From: Mesorhizobium sp. M4B.F.Ca.ET.058.02.1.1
GTDB lineage: Bacteria; Pseudomonadota; Alphaproteobacteria; Rhizobiales; Rhizobiaceae
Direction of reading: 5' to 3'
Assembly (NCBI RefSeq): GCF_003952505.1
Contig: NZ_CP034450.1
Location: 1,922,001-1,986,000, forward strand
Length of the DNA: 64,000 nt
Shown: in pieces, positions 50,887 through 59,449 of the stretch
Position numbering within the stretch: position 1 is the first letter of the stretch
How the letters are laid out: every line of letters begins with the position of its first letter
Program-made: the position numbers and the translations under genes
The notes under the pieces: generated by a model
Seen by the model: the letters and a program-made list of their open reading frames with translations, nothing else
Databases searched by the model: none
What the model was told of the DNA's origin: nothing

Positions 50887-50976
50887 GCTCACCACTCCGA
50901 CTTGGGGAGTATCAGGCAAGCATGGAAGTGGATGGGGTTCAAGCTAGTCTCCCCTTGGGGGAGAAGGGGAAGGCGC

Positions 50977-51573
50977 CTACGCCGGCACGGCCGGTTTCAG
51001 GTCCGGGAACTTCTCGTCGAAGCGCGCCGCCCAGCGGGTCAGCCGGCCGCGGCCTTTTTCCCATTTGCCGGCGAAGCGCAGCGCCAGATAGCCGAGGGTG
51101 GCGCGCAGCGCCATCTGGCCGGCGGTGATCTTCTTCGGCAGCTTTGGCGGGTTGGCGTTGAGCAGATCGAGCGCGGTGGTGATCTTCGCCCACTGGCGAT
51201 CGAGCCAGGGCTGATAGACCATCTCTTCCGGCCGCGTGCGCCGCTCATAGACCATCGACAGCGCGCAATCGCAGATGCCGTCGGCCAGCGCTTCCAGCAC
51301 CTCGGCCTCGAGCCGCTTGTCGGGATTGCGCGGGAACAGCGCGTTCTTCGATACGCGATTGAGGTGCTGGGTGATGGCGCGGCTGTCGTAGATCGAGCGG
51401 CCGTCGTCGAGGACCAGCACGGGGATCTTGCCGAGCGGATTGGCGCCGATCAATTCGGCCGGCTTCTCCTCGGTCTTGACCGGTACGAGGTCGATGGCGA
51501 TGCCGGCATAGAGCGCGGCCATGCAGACCTTCGAGCTGTAGGGAGAGGTGGAGGCGTAGAGCAGCTTCGGCAT
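50977..51573 (-). CDS. Glutathione S-transferase family protein
   Basis: A 198-residue GST. The thioredoxin-like N-terminal domain has the active-site region YASTSPYSSKVCMAAL, the cis-proline in GKIPVLVLDDG and the Glu/Asp-Ser pair IYDSRAI that holds the gamma-glutamyl group; a helical C-terminal domain follows. I chose the ATG at 51573 (MPKLLYASTS) because it fits the family start. Confidence 0.88.
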   Translation of the reverse strand: MPKLLYASTSPYSSKVCMAALYAGIAIDLVPVKTEEKPAELIGANPLGKIPVLVLDDGRSIYDSRAITQHLNRVSKNALFPRNPDKRLEAEVLEALADGICDCALSMVYERRTRPEEMVYQPWLDRQWAKITTALDLLNANPPKLPKKITAGQMALRATLGYLALRFAGKWEKGRGRLTRWAARFDEKFPDLKPAVPA

Positions 51574-51694
51574 GGTCGGGTTCCTGTTTGTGTGCGCGCA
51601 CTGTTGACCGATCATGGCCGGCAAGACAACGGCCAGTGTCGCGAAACCGGACAGCCAGTGCGCCGGCAACGAATTGCCGGGGAAGCCGAACAAC

Positions 51695-51741
51695 AAAAAA
51701 GCTCCCGGAAGTTCTGCCGATGGCAAAGTCCCGGGAGCTTT
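51695..51741 (-). terminator. Rho-independent terminator of the H1-like gene
   Basis: An 11-bp perfect stem AAAGCTCCCGG/CCGGGAGCTTT (51698-51708 and 51731-51741) with a 22-base loop. On the minus strand it is followed by TTTTTTG. It is about 100 bases past the stop of the Lys/Ala-rich gene. Confidence 0.75.
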
Positions 51742-51844
51742 AGGGGGAGCGTCCGCTCCAGCTTCGCCAGTGGCGCCGAACTGGCGAGAGGGGTACCGAC
51801 GGCACCCGCCCTCACCTGTCCTTGTCGCGAGCGAAGCTACGCGA

Positions 51845-52228
51845 TTACTTCTTGGCGGCCGGCTTCTTTGCCGGAGCTGCCTTCTTCACTGCAGACGCCG
51901 ACTTGGCGGCGGCGGCCTTCATCGGTGCCTTGGTGGCGGGCTTGGCCGCGGCCTTGGCTGCAGGCTTCTTGGCGGCAGGCTTCGCTGCTGCCTTGGCGGC
52001 GGGCTTGGCTGCGGCCTTGGCGGCGGGCTTGGCTGCGGCCTTGGCGGCGGGCTTGGCCGCGGCCTTTGCGACCGGCTTCTTGGCGGCGGGTTTCGCCGCT
52101 GCCTTCACCGGAGCCTTGGCGGCTGCCTTCGGCGCTGCCTTCTTCACTGCAGGTTTCGCGGCAGCCTTCGGTGCCGCTTTCTTTGCCGGCGCTTTCGCCG
52201 CCGGCGCCTTGCTTGTCGTCTTTGCCAT
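51845..52228 (-). CDS. Histone H1-like Lys/Ala/Pro-rich protein
   Basis: A 127-residue, highly basic low-complexity protein made of repeated AAAKPA, KAAAKPAAK and KKPAAK units between residues 15 and 105. It resembles eukaryotic H1 C-terminal tails and bacterial H1-like proteins, which condense DNA and vary in length by repeat slippage. It is expected to bind DNA nonspecifically in the nucleoid. Repetition in the DNA (runs of the same AAG-GCC-GC pattern) makes copy-number changes and assembly errors possible. Confidence 0.85.
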   Translation of the reverse strand: MAKTTSKAPAAKAPAKKAAPKAAAKPAVKKAAPKAAAKAPVKAAAKPAAKKPVAKAAAKPAAKAAAKPAAKAAAKPAAKAAAKPAAKKPAAKAAAKPATKAPMKAAAAKSASAVKKAAPAKKPAAKK

Positions 52229-52859
52229 GCGATGCCCCTTGCGTTTTGCCGGCGATCGTCAGTGATCCGGCATGCTCATGCATATCTGACTCGCGGCTTT
52301 CTAGCCAGCGAAGCATTACACTGAATTTCGCAGATTAAATTTCTGTTAGGGCGAAAGCATGCTCGCAATGATCGGCACAAAAGTCCGCGGAGATTCTTCG
52401 TAGCTCGCCGCGAACTTCCGCGAGAGAAATTGAAGCCACGCGACTCATGCGATCTTCTGGTCAAGCGCGGGAACTCTTGCAATGGCGGTGCTCGCGCGAG
52501 CTCACGCGAAGGGCTGTCGTATCGGCTTGCTTGATAGAGCGACTGCAGAACAACTCAAAACTTAATGCGAGCTTGTAGCTCATATATATTCAGACCCGAT
52601 CTAAGTGGCGGGGAAGCAGCATTCGCTGCGGGACAGCGTTCTTCTCTGAGCCGCCGACTTTCGTCACTCGGCAAGCCAAACCGTTGGCTTTCCGTCCGCT
52701 GCGCGGACCGCTCCGCAACCCTCACTTTGGTAGAGATTGGCCGTTGCGCCGGCTTTCGTCAGTCGCCAATGCTGCAGGGTTGAATGGCGCGCGAAGGAAT
52801 GCCGTGTCTTCCGCACCGCGCAGCCGCTTTTCCCTTGAAATATAAAGGCTTTCGGGCCG
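52229..52859. other. Intergenic region with nothing identifiable
   Basis: Some 630 bases with lower GC content than the flanks. I found no credible coding frame, tRNA or terminator. The first 150 bases must hold the H1-like gene promoter; a CGCGAG-rich patch at 52410-52510 is only mildly palindromic. Confidence 0.5.
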
Positions 52860-53387
52860 TCACAGCCCGGCCGGCTCTGACACCAACTGCAGCCTTCGCG
52901 ACGGCTCGGTCCGATGGAGATGGACGGCAAATGTGTCCCAGGGCGGAGTGACGGCGATTTGCGCGAGGATGCGGCCGATCTCGCCGCGATGATAGCCGCC
53001 GTGGATGACGACATGGGTCAGCATTTCCTGGCGCGACATCATCGCCTTGTCGCCATCGGTGAAGATGAACGGGACGAGCTCCGCCAGAAGTTGCGGCGTT
53101 ACCGCATCGAGATAGTCGCGATACCAGCGGTCCATCGCTTCGACATCGGCGCGCAGCGCATCGAGCGACGGCGTGTCCTCGGTGTTGTCGGAAACATAGC
53201 CGTGGCGCGTGCCGGAAAGATGCGCGGCGAATATCTTCGACACGACGAGATTGTGATTGAGCAGACGGATCGCTGCGTGGCGCTCGCTTGCGTGCGCTTG
53301 CGCGAGGTCTGCGAGACTTTCAAGCAGCTCGGCGTTGGCCCAGGCCTGATAGTCGAAGAGGCTGCGAAGCAGGGAAAGCGCGCACAT
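52860..53387 (-). CDS. DinB family protein
   Basis: A 175-residue DinB-like protein. LLRSLFDYQAWANAELLESL is the family start, and His residues in RLLNHNLVVSKIFAAHLSG and HVVIHGGYHRGEIGRIL are the likely metal ligands. The start at 53387 lies 65 bases from the divergent TetR gene, so that regulator probably controls it. Confidence 0.88.
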   Translation of the reverse strand: MCALSLLRSLFDYQAWANAELLESLADLAQAHASERHAAIRLLNHNLVVSKIFAAHLSGTRHGYVSDNTEDTPSLDALRADVEAMDRWYRDYLDAVTPQLLAELVPFIFTDGDKAMMSRQEMLTHVVIHGGYHRGEIGRILAQIAVTPPWDTFAVHLHRTEPSRRLQLVSEPAGL

Positions 53388-53451
53388 CGCCGTTGTTCCT
53401 TTTTGTGAAAATGTGAGTATCTTGTTTATATTCTCGCGAGGCGGAACAAAC

Positions 53452-54075
53452 ATGTCTACTCGCATTGCCAAGCCGCGCATGCGCATGCGCAAGGTGCCGC
53501 GCCAGGCGCGTTCACGGGCGACCGTCGAAGCGATCATCGAGGCGGGTGCTCATGTTCTGAGCGAGCTCGGATGGGCAGGCTTCACCACCAACAAAGTGGC
53601 CGAGACGGCCGGCGTCAGCATCGGCTCGCTCTATCAATATTTTCCAGACAAGCTGTCGCTGCTCGAAGCGATCCGTCGCCGCCATTTCGATCAGGTGCTG
53701 TCGGTGATCGCCGAATCAGCCGAAGGCGGCAAGCCGCTCAGGCGATTCGCGCAGGAGCTGGTGCGCGGCATGATCGAGGCGCACAGCATCCATCCGACGC
53801 TGCATCAGGTGCTGCTCGACGAGGCGCCGGGCGATCGCGGCTCACGCGCCGCGCATGCCTCGTTCCAGACCCGCTATCTCGAACACTACACGGCCGCCGT
53901 GGCGCAGTACCGCAGGCGCCGGAAAGACGTCGAGACGATCGCGCGCGTGCTGTCCTCGGCGGTCGAGGGCGTGATCCACAATGCGGCGCGACGGGACATG
54001 CTGGATGCGCCGGAACTGCGCAAGCAACTCGTCGAGCTGATCTGCGCCTATCTTTCCGGCGCGCGGACAGGATAG
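53452..54075 (+). CDS. TetR/AcrR family regulator
   Basis: A 207-residue repressor. The Arg-rich N-terminus (RMRMRKVPRQARSRATVEAI) precedes a typical helix-turn-helix, WAGFTTNKVAETAGVSIGSL then YQYFPDKLSLLEAI. The ligand domain is a TetR C-terminal helical bundle. I chose the ATG at 53452; GAGGCGGAA stands upstream. Divergent from the DinB gene. Confidence 0.9.
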   Translation: MSTRIAKPRMRMRKVPRQARSRATVEAIIEAGAHVLSELGWAGFTTNKVAETAGVSIGSLYQYFPDKLSLLEAIRRRHFDQVLSVIAESAEGGKPLRRFAQELVRGMIEAHSIHPTLHQVLLDEAPGDRGSRAAHASFQTRYLEHYTAAVAQYRRRRKDVETIARVLSSAVEGVIHNAARRDMLDAPELRKQLVELICAYLSGARTG

Positions 54076-54081
54076 CCGCGC

Positions 54082-54534
54082 CTAGCGCAGCACGCGGCAG
54101 CGGCCGTTGTAGACCATCCAGCGGTCGAAGCCCGAGACGCAGAATTCGACATTGTCGCCGATCGATGCGAAGCCCTGGCCCTCCTCGATCAGGTACCAGA
54201 TGGTACGGGCGCGGCCGTCGGACAGGCTGACCGTGGCGCCGCAATAGCGGCGGCCGATCGGCCATTCCTCGCTGGCCGGCAGGTAGCGGTGCTGGTGGAT
54301 GCGGCTGAAATCGGTGATCGCGACATCCGGCAGATGCGGGACGTGGCGCACCTGATAGGCGAAACGGTCGGTGATCTTGTTCAGCACCCAGGCCTCACCG
54401 CAGACGCCGCTGTCCTCGTCGGAATAGACGGCGAGGTCGGCGGCATGCGCCGCCTGGGTGAAGCCAAGCGATGTGCCAAGCGGCGTGCAGAGCGAGATCA
54501 GCGCGGCAAGAGCGGAACGAGCGAAGCGAGTCAT
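54082..54534 (-). CDS. Secreted hypothetical protein
   Basis: A 150-residue precursor with signal peptide MTRFARSALAALISLCTPLG... ending AAHA, and a mature part containing three cysteines (GVCGEAWVL, RYCGATVSL, NVEFCVSGF) plus a fourth near the end (RCRVLR), probably two disulfides. A sequence pattern of WYLIEEGQGFASIGDNVEFC and RWMVYNGRCR is seen in several rhizobial exported proteins. Function unknown. It is convergent with the TetR gene. Confidence 0.7.
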   Translation of the reverse strand: MTRFARSALAALISLCTPLGTSLGFTQAAHAADLAVYSDEDSGVCGEAWVLNKITDRFAYQVRHVPHLPDVAITDFSRIHQHRYLPASEEWPIGRRYCGATVSLSDGRARTIWYLIEEGQGFASIGDNVEFCVSGFDRWMVYNGRCRVLR

Positions 54535-54717
54535 GGCAGCCTCTCGAGATCGATTGTGCACACTGTGCGGATTCGCTTGGCGGCGGTCAAGCGATTGCGA
54601 CGGCAATGGTTTCCGAGGCGTGGCCGCCGGCATCGGCGGCCGATCCCAGCCGGCGCAGGCCATCCCATCCGCTCGCGCCAACGGGCTGGGTGGAAGCCAC
54701 GCCGCGCGGTCAGTGCC

Positions 54718-55566
54718 CTACTCGCCCGCCAGCCAGTCCAGCGTCCAGCGCGACGGCTGCGCGACTGCCGTCACCTTGTGCAGGGCCGGCAGCAGGATCC
54801 GCAACTCGCCTTCCAGCGTGAACGGCGGATTGACCACTACCATGCCGCTGCCGTCGAGGCTGGGCTCAGTTGATGCCGGCCGGATCTCGAAGCCGATGTC
54901 GAGCAGTTTCGGGATGCCCGTCTCCTTCAGCGCCGCCCTGAACGCCGCGACCGCCTTGCGGTCCTTGATCGGATACCAGAGCGCGTAGATGCCGCCCGGC
55001 CAGCGCCGGTGCGCTCTCGACAGCCCGTCGACGATGCGGGAGAACTCCCCTCCCTCCTCGAAGGGCGGATCGACGAGCACGAGGCCCCGCTTCTCCTTCG
55101 GCGGCAGGTGCGCGCCGAGCGCCAGCCAGCCGTCGAGCTCGATCACCCTTGTCTGGAAATCGCCGGCGAAGACCGCCTTCAGCCGCTCCGCGTCATGCGG
55201 ATGCAGTTCGATCGCCGTCAGCCGGTCCTGTTTGCGCAGCAGGTGCCTGGCGATCAGAGGCGAGCCGGGATAGTTCTTCACCCCGCCCTCGGGGTTCAGG
55301 GCACGAACGGCCTCGAGATAGGGCGCCAGCAGGGCGGTGACCTTGGCATCCAGATGCGCGTCGACCAGCCGGCCGATGCCGCCCAGCCATTCGCCGGTCT
55401 TCTGAGCTTCCACCGACGACAGGTCGTAGCGGCCGATGCCGGCATGGGTGTCGATGACGCGGAAGGCCTTGTCCTTCTGCTTCAGATAGTCGAGCAGACG
55501 CGTCAGCACGACATGCTTGACGACATCGGCGAAGTTGCCGGCGTGGTAGGCGTGGCGGTAGTTCAT
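54718..55566 (-). CDS. rlmJ: 23S rRNA (adenine(2030)-N(6))-methyltransferase RlmJ
   Basis: A 282-residue methyltransferase that modifies A2030 in 23S rRNA. The family start MNYRHAYHAGNFADVVKH is unmistakable, with IDTHAGIGRYDL for SAM binding and LVDPPFEEGGEF as the catalytic DPP-F/Y motif. Standard length. Eight bases separate it from the upstream membrane protein gene on the same strand, so the two are likely cotranscribed. Confidence 0.95.
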   Translation of the reverse strand: MNYRHAYHAGNFADVVKHVVLTRLLDYLKQKDKAFRVIDTHAGIGRYDLSSVEAQKTGEWLGGIGRLVDAHLDAKVTALLAPYLEAVRALNPEGGVKNYPGSPLIARHLLRKQDRLTAIELHPHDAERLKAVFAGDFQTRVIELDGWLALGAHLPPKEKRGLVLVDPPFEEGGEFSRIVDGLSRAHRRWPGGIYALWYPIKDRKAVAAFRAALKETGIPKLLDIGFEIRPASTEPSLDGSGMVVVNPPFTLEGELRILLPALHKVTAVAQPSRWTLDWLAGE

Positions 55567-55573
55567 GCCGCCC

Positions 55574-56197
55574 TCAGTTCGACAAGCCGCCGCGGCCCCA
55601 GCGCGGCGGTGGCGGCTGCGAGTTGGGGTTCTGTGGCCTGCCGCCGCGACCGCCGAACGCGAAGGAAAGCACCAGCCCGATCAGCCCGACGCCCATCATC
55701 GCGTAGCCGACCGGCCGTGCCCGCTCGTCGATGGCGCCGGCTTCTGCGCGCAGCACGAGATCGACCGCCCGGATCGGGATACCCTCGGCATCGCCCGGAC
55801 CGACGGTAAAGAGATAGGGGCCGGGGCTGACCGCCTGGATCACGCCCGCCTCGTCACGGAAGATCTTGTCCGGCAGTTGCGGGCTTGCCTGGCGCGGATT
55901 GTCGGAATGACTGAATTGGAGCGTCGAGGCGAGCGCGGTGCGGCCGCCGGTGGCGGCGGTCAGCGTCAGCACGGTGCGCTGTTGCGAGACGATGCGCTCG
56001 GCCCGCGCCGTGAGGTCGACCAACACCCTCAGCGGCGCGTCGCGCGCGGCGAGCGGCACCGTCACCGGCCGGAAGCGGCCCTGCTCATACACCCGCCAGG
56101 TGCCGATCTCGTGGCCGGAGAAATTGCTCATCGCCCAGGGATAGAGGACGCCGATGGCGACGCCGGCGAGGAGGACAAGAACGAAAAGGAAGCGCAT
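55574..56197 (-). CDS. Membrane protein of unknown function
   Basis: A 207-residue protein anchored by an N-terminal helix (FLFVLVLLAGVAIGVLYPWA) and a C-terminal helix (VGYAMMGVGLIGLVLSFAFG), with a beta-rich periplasmic domain between and a Pro-rich tail (PQNPNSQPPPPRWGRGG). Similar two-helix proteins precede rlmJ in rhizobia. No known motif is visible. Confidence 0.7.
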   Translation of the reverse strand: MRFLFVLVLLAGVAIGVLYPWAMSNFSGHEIGTWRVYEQGRFRPVTVPLAARDAPLRVLVDLTARAERIVSQQRTVLTLTAATGGRTALASTLQFSHSDNPRQASPQLPDKIFRDEAGVIQAVSPGPYLFTVGPGDAEGIPIRAVDLVLRAEAGAIDERARPVGYAMMGVGLIGLVLSFAFGGRGGRPQNPNSQPPPPRWGRGGLSN

Positions 56198-56213
56198 CGA
56201 AGGCCTTGGCTAG

Positions 56214-56909
56214 CTAATTCCCGTGGCCGCGAGCGCTTCCACCTTTTGCGGTCGCGGCCCGAGCACCATCGCGAATCCGCTCCATTTCGTCCAGCAGCAT
56301 CTCCAGGCCGAGATCGAAGGTCTTGTCGAAACCGGCGGTGCCGAAATAGGCCCCGGCCGCCACGACGCTGGGAAAATCACGGGCAAGCTCTTCGTTGCTG
56401 ACGGTGGTGACCGCCGACGGGCCTTTGGCGTAGCCCGCGGTCTCATCGAGGATCGCCCCCATCAGATAGTAGCCAGCGGCGCGAAACAGCCGGGCGCTAA
56501 GCTCGGGACCGAATCCGCCCGCCTCGAATACGCCGATGATGCTGTTCAGCTTGGCCAGACATGGCGGCGAGTTCATGCGGTAAACGACGATGAACGGCGC
56601 GAAGGCCGGGTGTTCGGTGGCGACACGGCGGAACTCCTGCATACCGACGCGGACCCGCTCACGCCAGGGCAGGCTTTCATCGGGGACCACCAGCGCGCTC
56701 ATCTGCCGATCGACAAGCGTCTCGTAAAGATGCGCCTGCGAGGGGAAGTGATGGTAGATGCTCATCGCCTCGCAGCCGAGCGCGGCGGCCAGCTTGCGCA
56801 TCGAGAAACCGGAAAGCCCTTCCCGCTCGATCACCTCGAAGGCGGCGTCCTCGATCATCTCGCGGGACAACCGGCCGCGTGTTCGCTTTCTTTTGCTCGA
56901 TGAGTCCAT
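56214..56909 (-). CDS. TetR/AcrR family regulator
   Basis: A 231-residue repressor with GLSGFSMRKLAAALGCEAMS and IYHHFPSQAHLYETL as the helix-turn-helix. The C-terminal part (GYYLMGAILDETAGYAKGPS) is the type seen in TetR proteins acting on lipophilic ligands. I chose the ATG at 56909. Divergent from the exported CMD-like gene, with two matching operators in the gap, so it very likely controls both genes. Confidence 0.92.
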   Translation of the reverse strand: MDSSSKRKRTRGRLSREMIEDAAFEVIEREGLSGFSMRKLAAALGCEAMSIYHHFPSQAHLYETLVDRQMSALVVPDESLPWRERVRVGMQEFRRVATEHPAFAPFIVVYRMNSPPCLAKLNSIIGVFEAGGFGPELSARLFRAAGYYLMGAILDETAGYAKGPSAVTTVSNEELARDFPSVVAAGAYFGTAGFDKTFDLGLEMLLDEMERIRDGARAATAKGGSARGHGN

Positions 56910-56917
56910 GGCGGCGC

Positions 56918-56969
56918 TTGACAACTTACACTGTAAGGTTCATTTTCGGCCATACCTTACATCGTAAGG
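56918..56969. promoter_or_regulatory. Two TetR-type operators with an embedded promoter
   Basis: CTTAC-ACT-GTAAG (56925-56937) and CCTTAC-ATC-GTAAGG (56955-56969) are matching palindromes with centres 31 bases apart, about three helical turns. TTGACA at 56918 is a good -35 for the rightward gene, with the first operator between it and a possible -10 near 56941. A dimer on each site would block the promoter, and also the leftward tetR transcript. Confidence 0.7.
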
Positions 56970-56993
56970 CTATCAAATACCAGAGGAGAAACA

Positions 56994-57467
56994 ATGTCGA
57001 CCCATCGCACGCTTTCAAATTCCACCCTTCGCCTGGCGTCCGCATCAATGCTCGCGGCCGCTTGCGCCTTGACCCTGACCTTGGCCTCGGCGCCTGCCCA
57101 GGCCGACGACTACGACGCCGCCATCAAGGACATCCAGTCGACCATGGGCGGCGTGCCGAGCTTCGTGAAGCAGTTCCCGAAGGCCGGTCTGCCCGGCGCC
57201 TGGGCCGAGGTCAAGGCCATTGAGCTCAGCGACAAGACGGCGCTGCCGCCGAAGGTGAAGTCGCTGATCTCGCTGGCGGTCGCGGCACAGATTCCGTGCA
57301 ACTACTGCATCTGGTCGGACACGCAGGACGCCAAGCGCGCCGGCGCTACCGACGAGGAGATCCAGGAAGCGGTGGCGATGGCCGCGATCACCCGCCACTG
57401 GAGCACCATCTTCAACGGCATGCAGGTCGATTTCGAGCAGTTCAAGAAGGAGATGGGCGGGGAGTAG
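56994..57467 (+). CDS. Exported carboxymuconolactone decarboxylase (AhpD)-like protein
   Basis: A 157-residue protein with a signal peptide (ASMLAAACALTLTLASAPAQA) and an AhpD-like alpha-helical domain. PCNYCIWSDTQDAKRAGATDEEI carries the CxxC motif that gives peroxidase or thiol-disulfide activity in the family. Most members are cytosolic, so export is unusual. It is behind two TetR operators and presumably responds to a lipophilic or oxidising ligand. Activity is inferred from the motif. Confidence 0.85.
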   Translation: MSTHRTLSNSTLRLASASMLAAACALTLTLASAPAQADDYDAAIKDIQSTMGGVPSFVKQFPKAGLPGAWAEVKAIELSDKTALPPKVKSLISLAVAAQIPCNYCIWSDTQDAKRAGATDEEIQEAVAMAAITRHWSTIFNGMQVDFEQFKKEMGGE

Positions 57468-58381
57468 GCCGCCGGTGGCAAAGGTTTCGACATGATCGAC
57501 AAGGCCCGCCGTTCGCGGGCCTTGTCGTCCATTGGTGAGCCCCCTTCCTCCCAATAGCGCAGGTGGCTCGAATGCCTGCCCGGACGTCCTCGGATGTTAT
57601 CCCCGCAGGCGGTTTTTCGTCGGGCGACGCCCGGCTCGCCCATTGCACCCCAGAGTGGAAACGCCACTGCGAGCCGGGTGAAACCCGGCCGGCCGCCGGC
57701 ACCGAGCAGCACCGCCTCAACCTGCCCTGCAGGCGGGCGACGGTTCCCGGCTCGCCCCCACGGCGACCCGCGCAGGACTGCCAGCAATTGCGCCAGTTTT
57801 CGCCGAGACTGTTTGTGGTCCGGCTAACCACATCTGTATTTCCCAAGCTTATCCAAGGACATCCGCAGCGCGTCGAAAGATAGACTTGCGATGCACTTGC
57901 CGGCTCGATCATCCGACACCTTCAAGCCCGCCAGTGCCGTTGGCCACAAAGCTTTCCCAGCGACTGGAGTGCCTGCTTCGCCGCTGCCTGCGACCGCTAC
58001 GGCCTCGCCATTCCAGGCCGGCGGAAAAAGCCGATCCGCGCGGCTCATGATTAACCAATCGCGAACGAGTGAGGTTAACAAACAGCTAATTTAGTTGACT
58101 ACTATCCCCACAGGTATATTTTTATATGCGTTGGGTGTGCAATTTGGGCGAGCAAGATCGGCGATGGTGGCAACCAGACGCGTGATCGCGATTCACGGGG
58201 CATAGCAGGCTGAGCGGCAACCAATAAGCCGTACAGTACAGCTCCCGCAAACTCAGACGTTTTTACGCACATCATGGGTGATGGCACCTTTGGCTGACGC
58301 CGGGGGTTCGCCACGGTTTCAGGACTTGGTCGAGCCTTGCCCGACCGGGGTGGTGGTGTGCGTGCCGCGTAAGGGGGAGTC
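57468..58381. other. Long intergenic region with a hairpin and a putative promoter
   Basis: A 12-bp hairpin GACAAGGCCCGC/GCGGGCCTTGTC (57498-57526) follows the CMD-like gene, with no T-run. Further on, TTGACT (58095) and TATTTT (58117) are separated by 16 bases, giving a plausible promoter about 260 bases before the sugar-nucleotide genes. AAGGGGGAG just before 58382 is a strong ribosome binding site. I saw no gene or known structured RNA in between. Confidence 0.5.
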
Positions 58382-59449
58382 ATGAGCAGGATTATGAAGG
58401 TCGTGAAACTTGGCCCGGGGGCTGGCCGCAAGGGCGCCAATGCCGATCGTGGTCGTGCGCTGGTCGCCGGTGGCGCGGGGTTCCTGGGTTCGCATTTGTG
58501 CGAAAGACTGCTGCTGGACGGATACGAGGTCGTCGTCCTCGACAACTTCCACACCGGGAAGCGCTACAACCTCAATGGCATGCATCGCGACCCGTTCTTC
58601 ACCTGCATCAAGCACGACATCGTCGATGTGCTGCCGATGGACCTTGCGGTCGACGAGATCTACAACCTCGCCTGCCCCGCCTCCCCGCCGCATTACCAAG
58701 CCGATCCGATCCATACGTTCAAGACGAGCGTGCTGGGGTCGATCAACCTTCTGGAGCTCGCCCGTCGCCACAAGGCCAAGATCTTCCAGGCTTCGACCTC
58801 CGAGATCTACGGCGACCCGCTGGTGCATCCGCAGCCCGAGAGCTATTTCGGCAACGTCAACACGCATGGCCCGCGCTCCTGCTATGACGAGGGCAAGCGC
58901 TCGGCCGAGACGCTGTTCTACGACTATTCGCGGACATACGGCATCGACGTCCGTGTCGCCCGCATCTTCAACACCTATGGCCCGCGCATGCAGCCCGACG
59001 ACGGCCGCGTGGTGTCGAACTTCATCGTCCAGGCGCTGCGCGGCGAGGACATTACCGTCTACGGCAGCGGCACGCAGACGCGCTCATTCTGCTTCGTGGA
59101 CGACCTCATCGAAGGCTTCATCCGGCTGATGAACGCCCCGGCGGCGGCAGCGCACCCGGTCAATCTCGGCAACCCCGTCGAGTTCACCATCATGGAGCTG
59201 GCGGAGCTGGTCGTCGGTTACACGAACTCCCGCTCGCGCATCGTGCACCGGCCGCTTCCGGTCGACGATCCGAAGCAGCGCAAGCCCGATATTTCCTTCG
59301 CCAGGCAGCATCTCGGCTGGGAGCCGAAGGTCGCCTTGAGCGAAGGCCTCGCCCACACCACGGCGTATTTCGACGCACTGCTCGGCGGCCGCCGGTTCGC
59401 TGCCGCGCGCAGCAGCCACAGGTGGGCCAGGGAGGCTGCCGTGTCATGA
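58382..59449 (+). CDS. UDP-glucuronate decarboxylase-like NAD-dependent sugar epimerase (UXS)
   Basis: A 355-residue SDR of the UXS type, expected to form UDP-xylose from UDP-glucuronate. NAD loop [37 protein letters not shown], the catalytic Ser in [10 protein letters not shown] and Tyr/Lys in YDEGKRSAE, then [10 protein letters not shown]. These residues, especially the CPASP and DEGKR blocks, are characteristic of UXS. A short basic C-terminal tail is extra. The TGA overlaps the next ATG. Confidence 0.9.
   Translation: MSRIMKVVKLGPGAGRKGANADRGRALVAGGAGFLGSHLCERLLLDGYEVVVLDNFHTGKRYNLNGMHRDPFFTCIKHDIVDVLPMDLAVDEIYNLACPASPPHYQADPIHTFKTSVLGSINLLELARRHKAKIFQASTSEIYGDPLVHPQPESYFGNVNTHGPRSCYDEGKRSAETLFYDYSRTYGIDVRVARIFNTYGPRMQPDDGRVVSNFIVQALRGEDITVYGSGTQTRSFCFVDDLIEGFIRLMNAPAAAAHPVNLGNPVEFTIMELAELVVGYTNSRSRIVHRPLPVDDPKQRKPDISFARQHLGWEPKVALSEGLAHTTAYFDALLGGRRFAAARSSHRWAREAAVS

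Noticed and set aside
50945..50980. A further RIME-like copy (TCTCCCCTTGGGGGAGA)
   Set aside because: Only one short palindrome is present, without the second half of the element; it may be a fragment but is too short to call.
57540..57830. RNase P RNA-like or other structured RNA in the long intergenic region
   Set aside because: The universal GAGGAAAGTCCGGGC-type element is missing on both strands. The hairpins seen are ordinary for GC-rich sequence.
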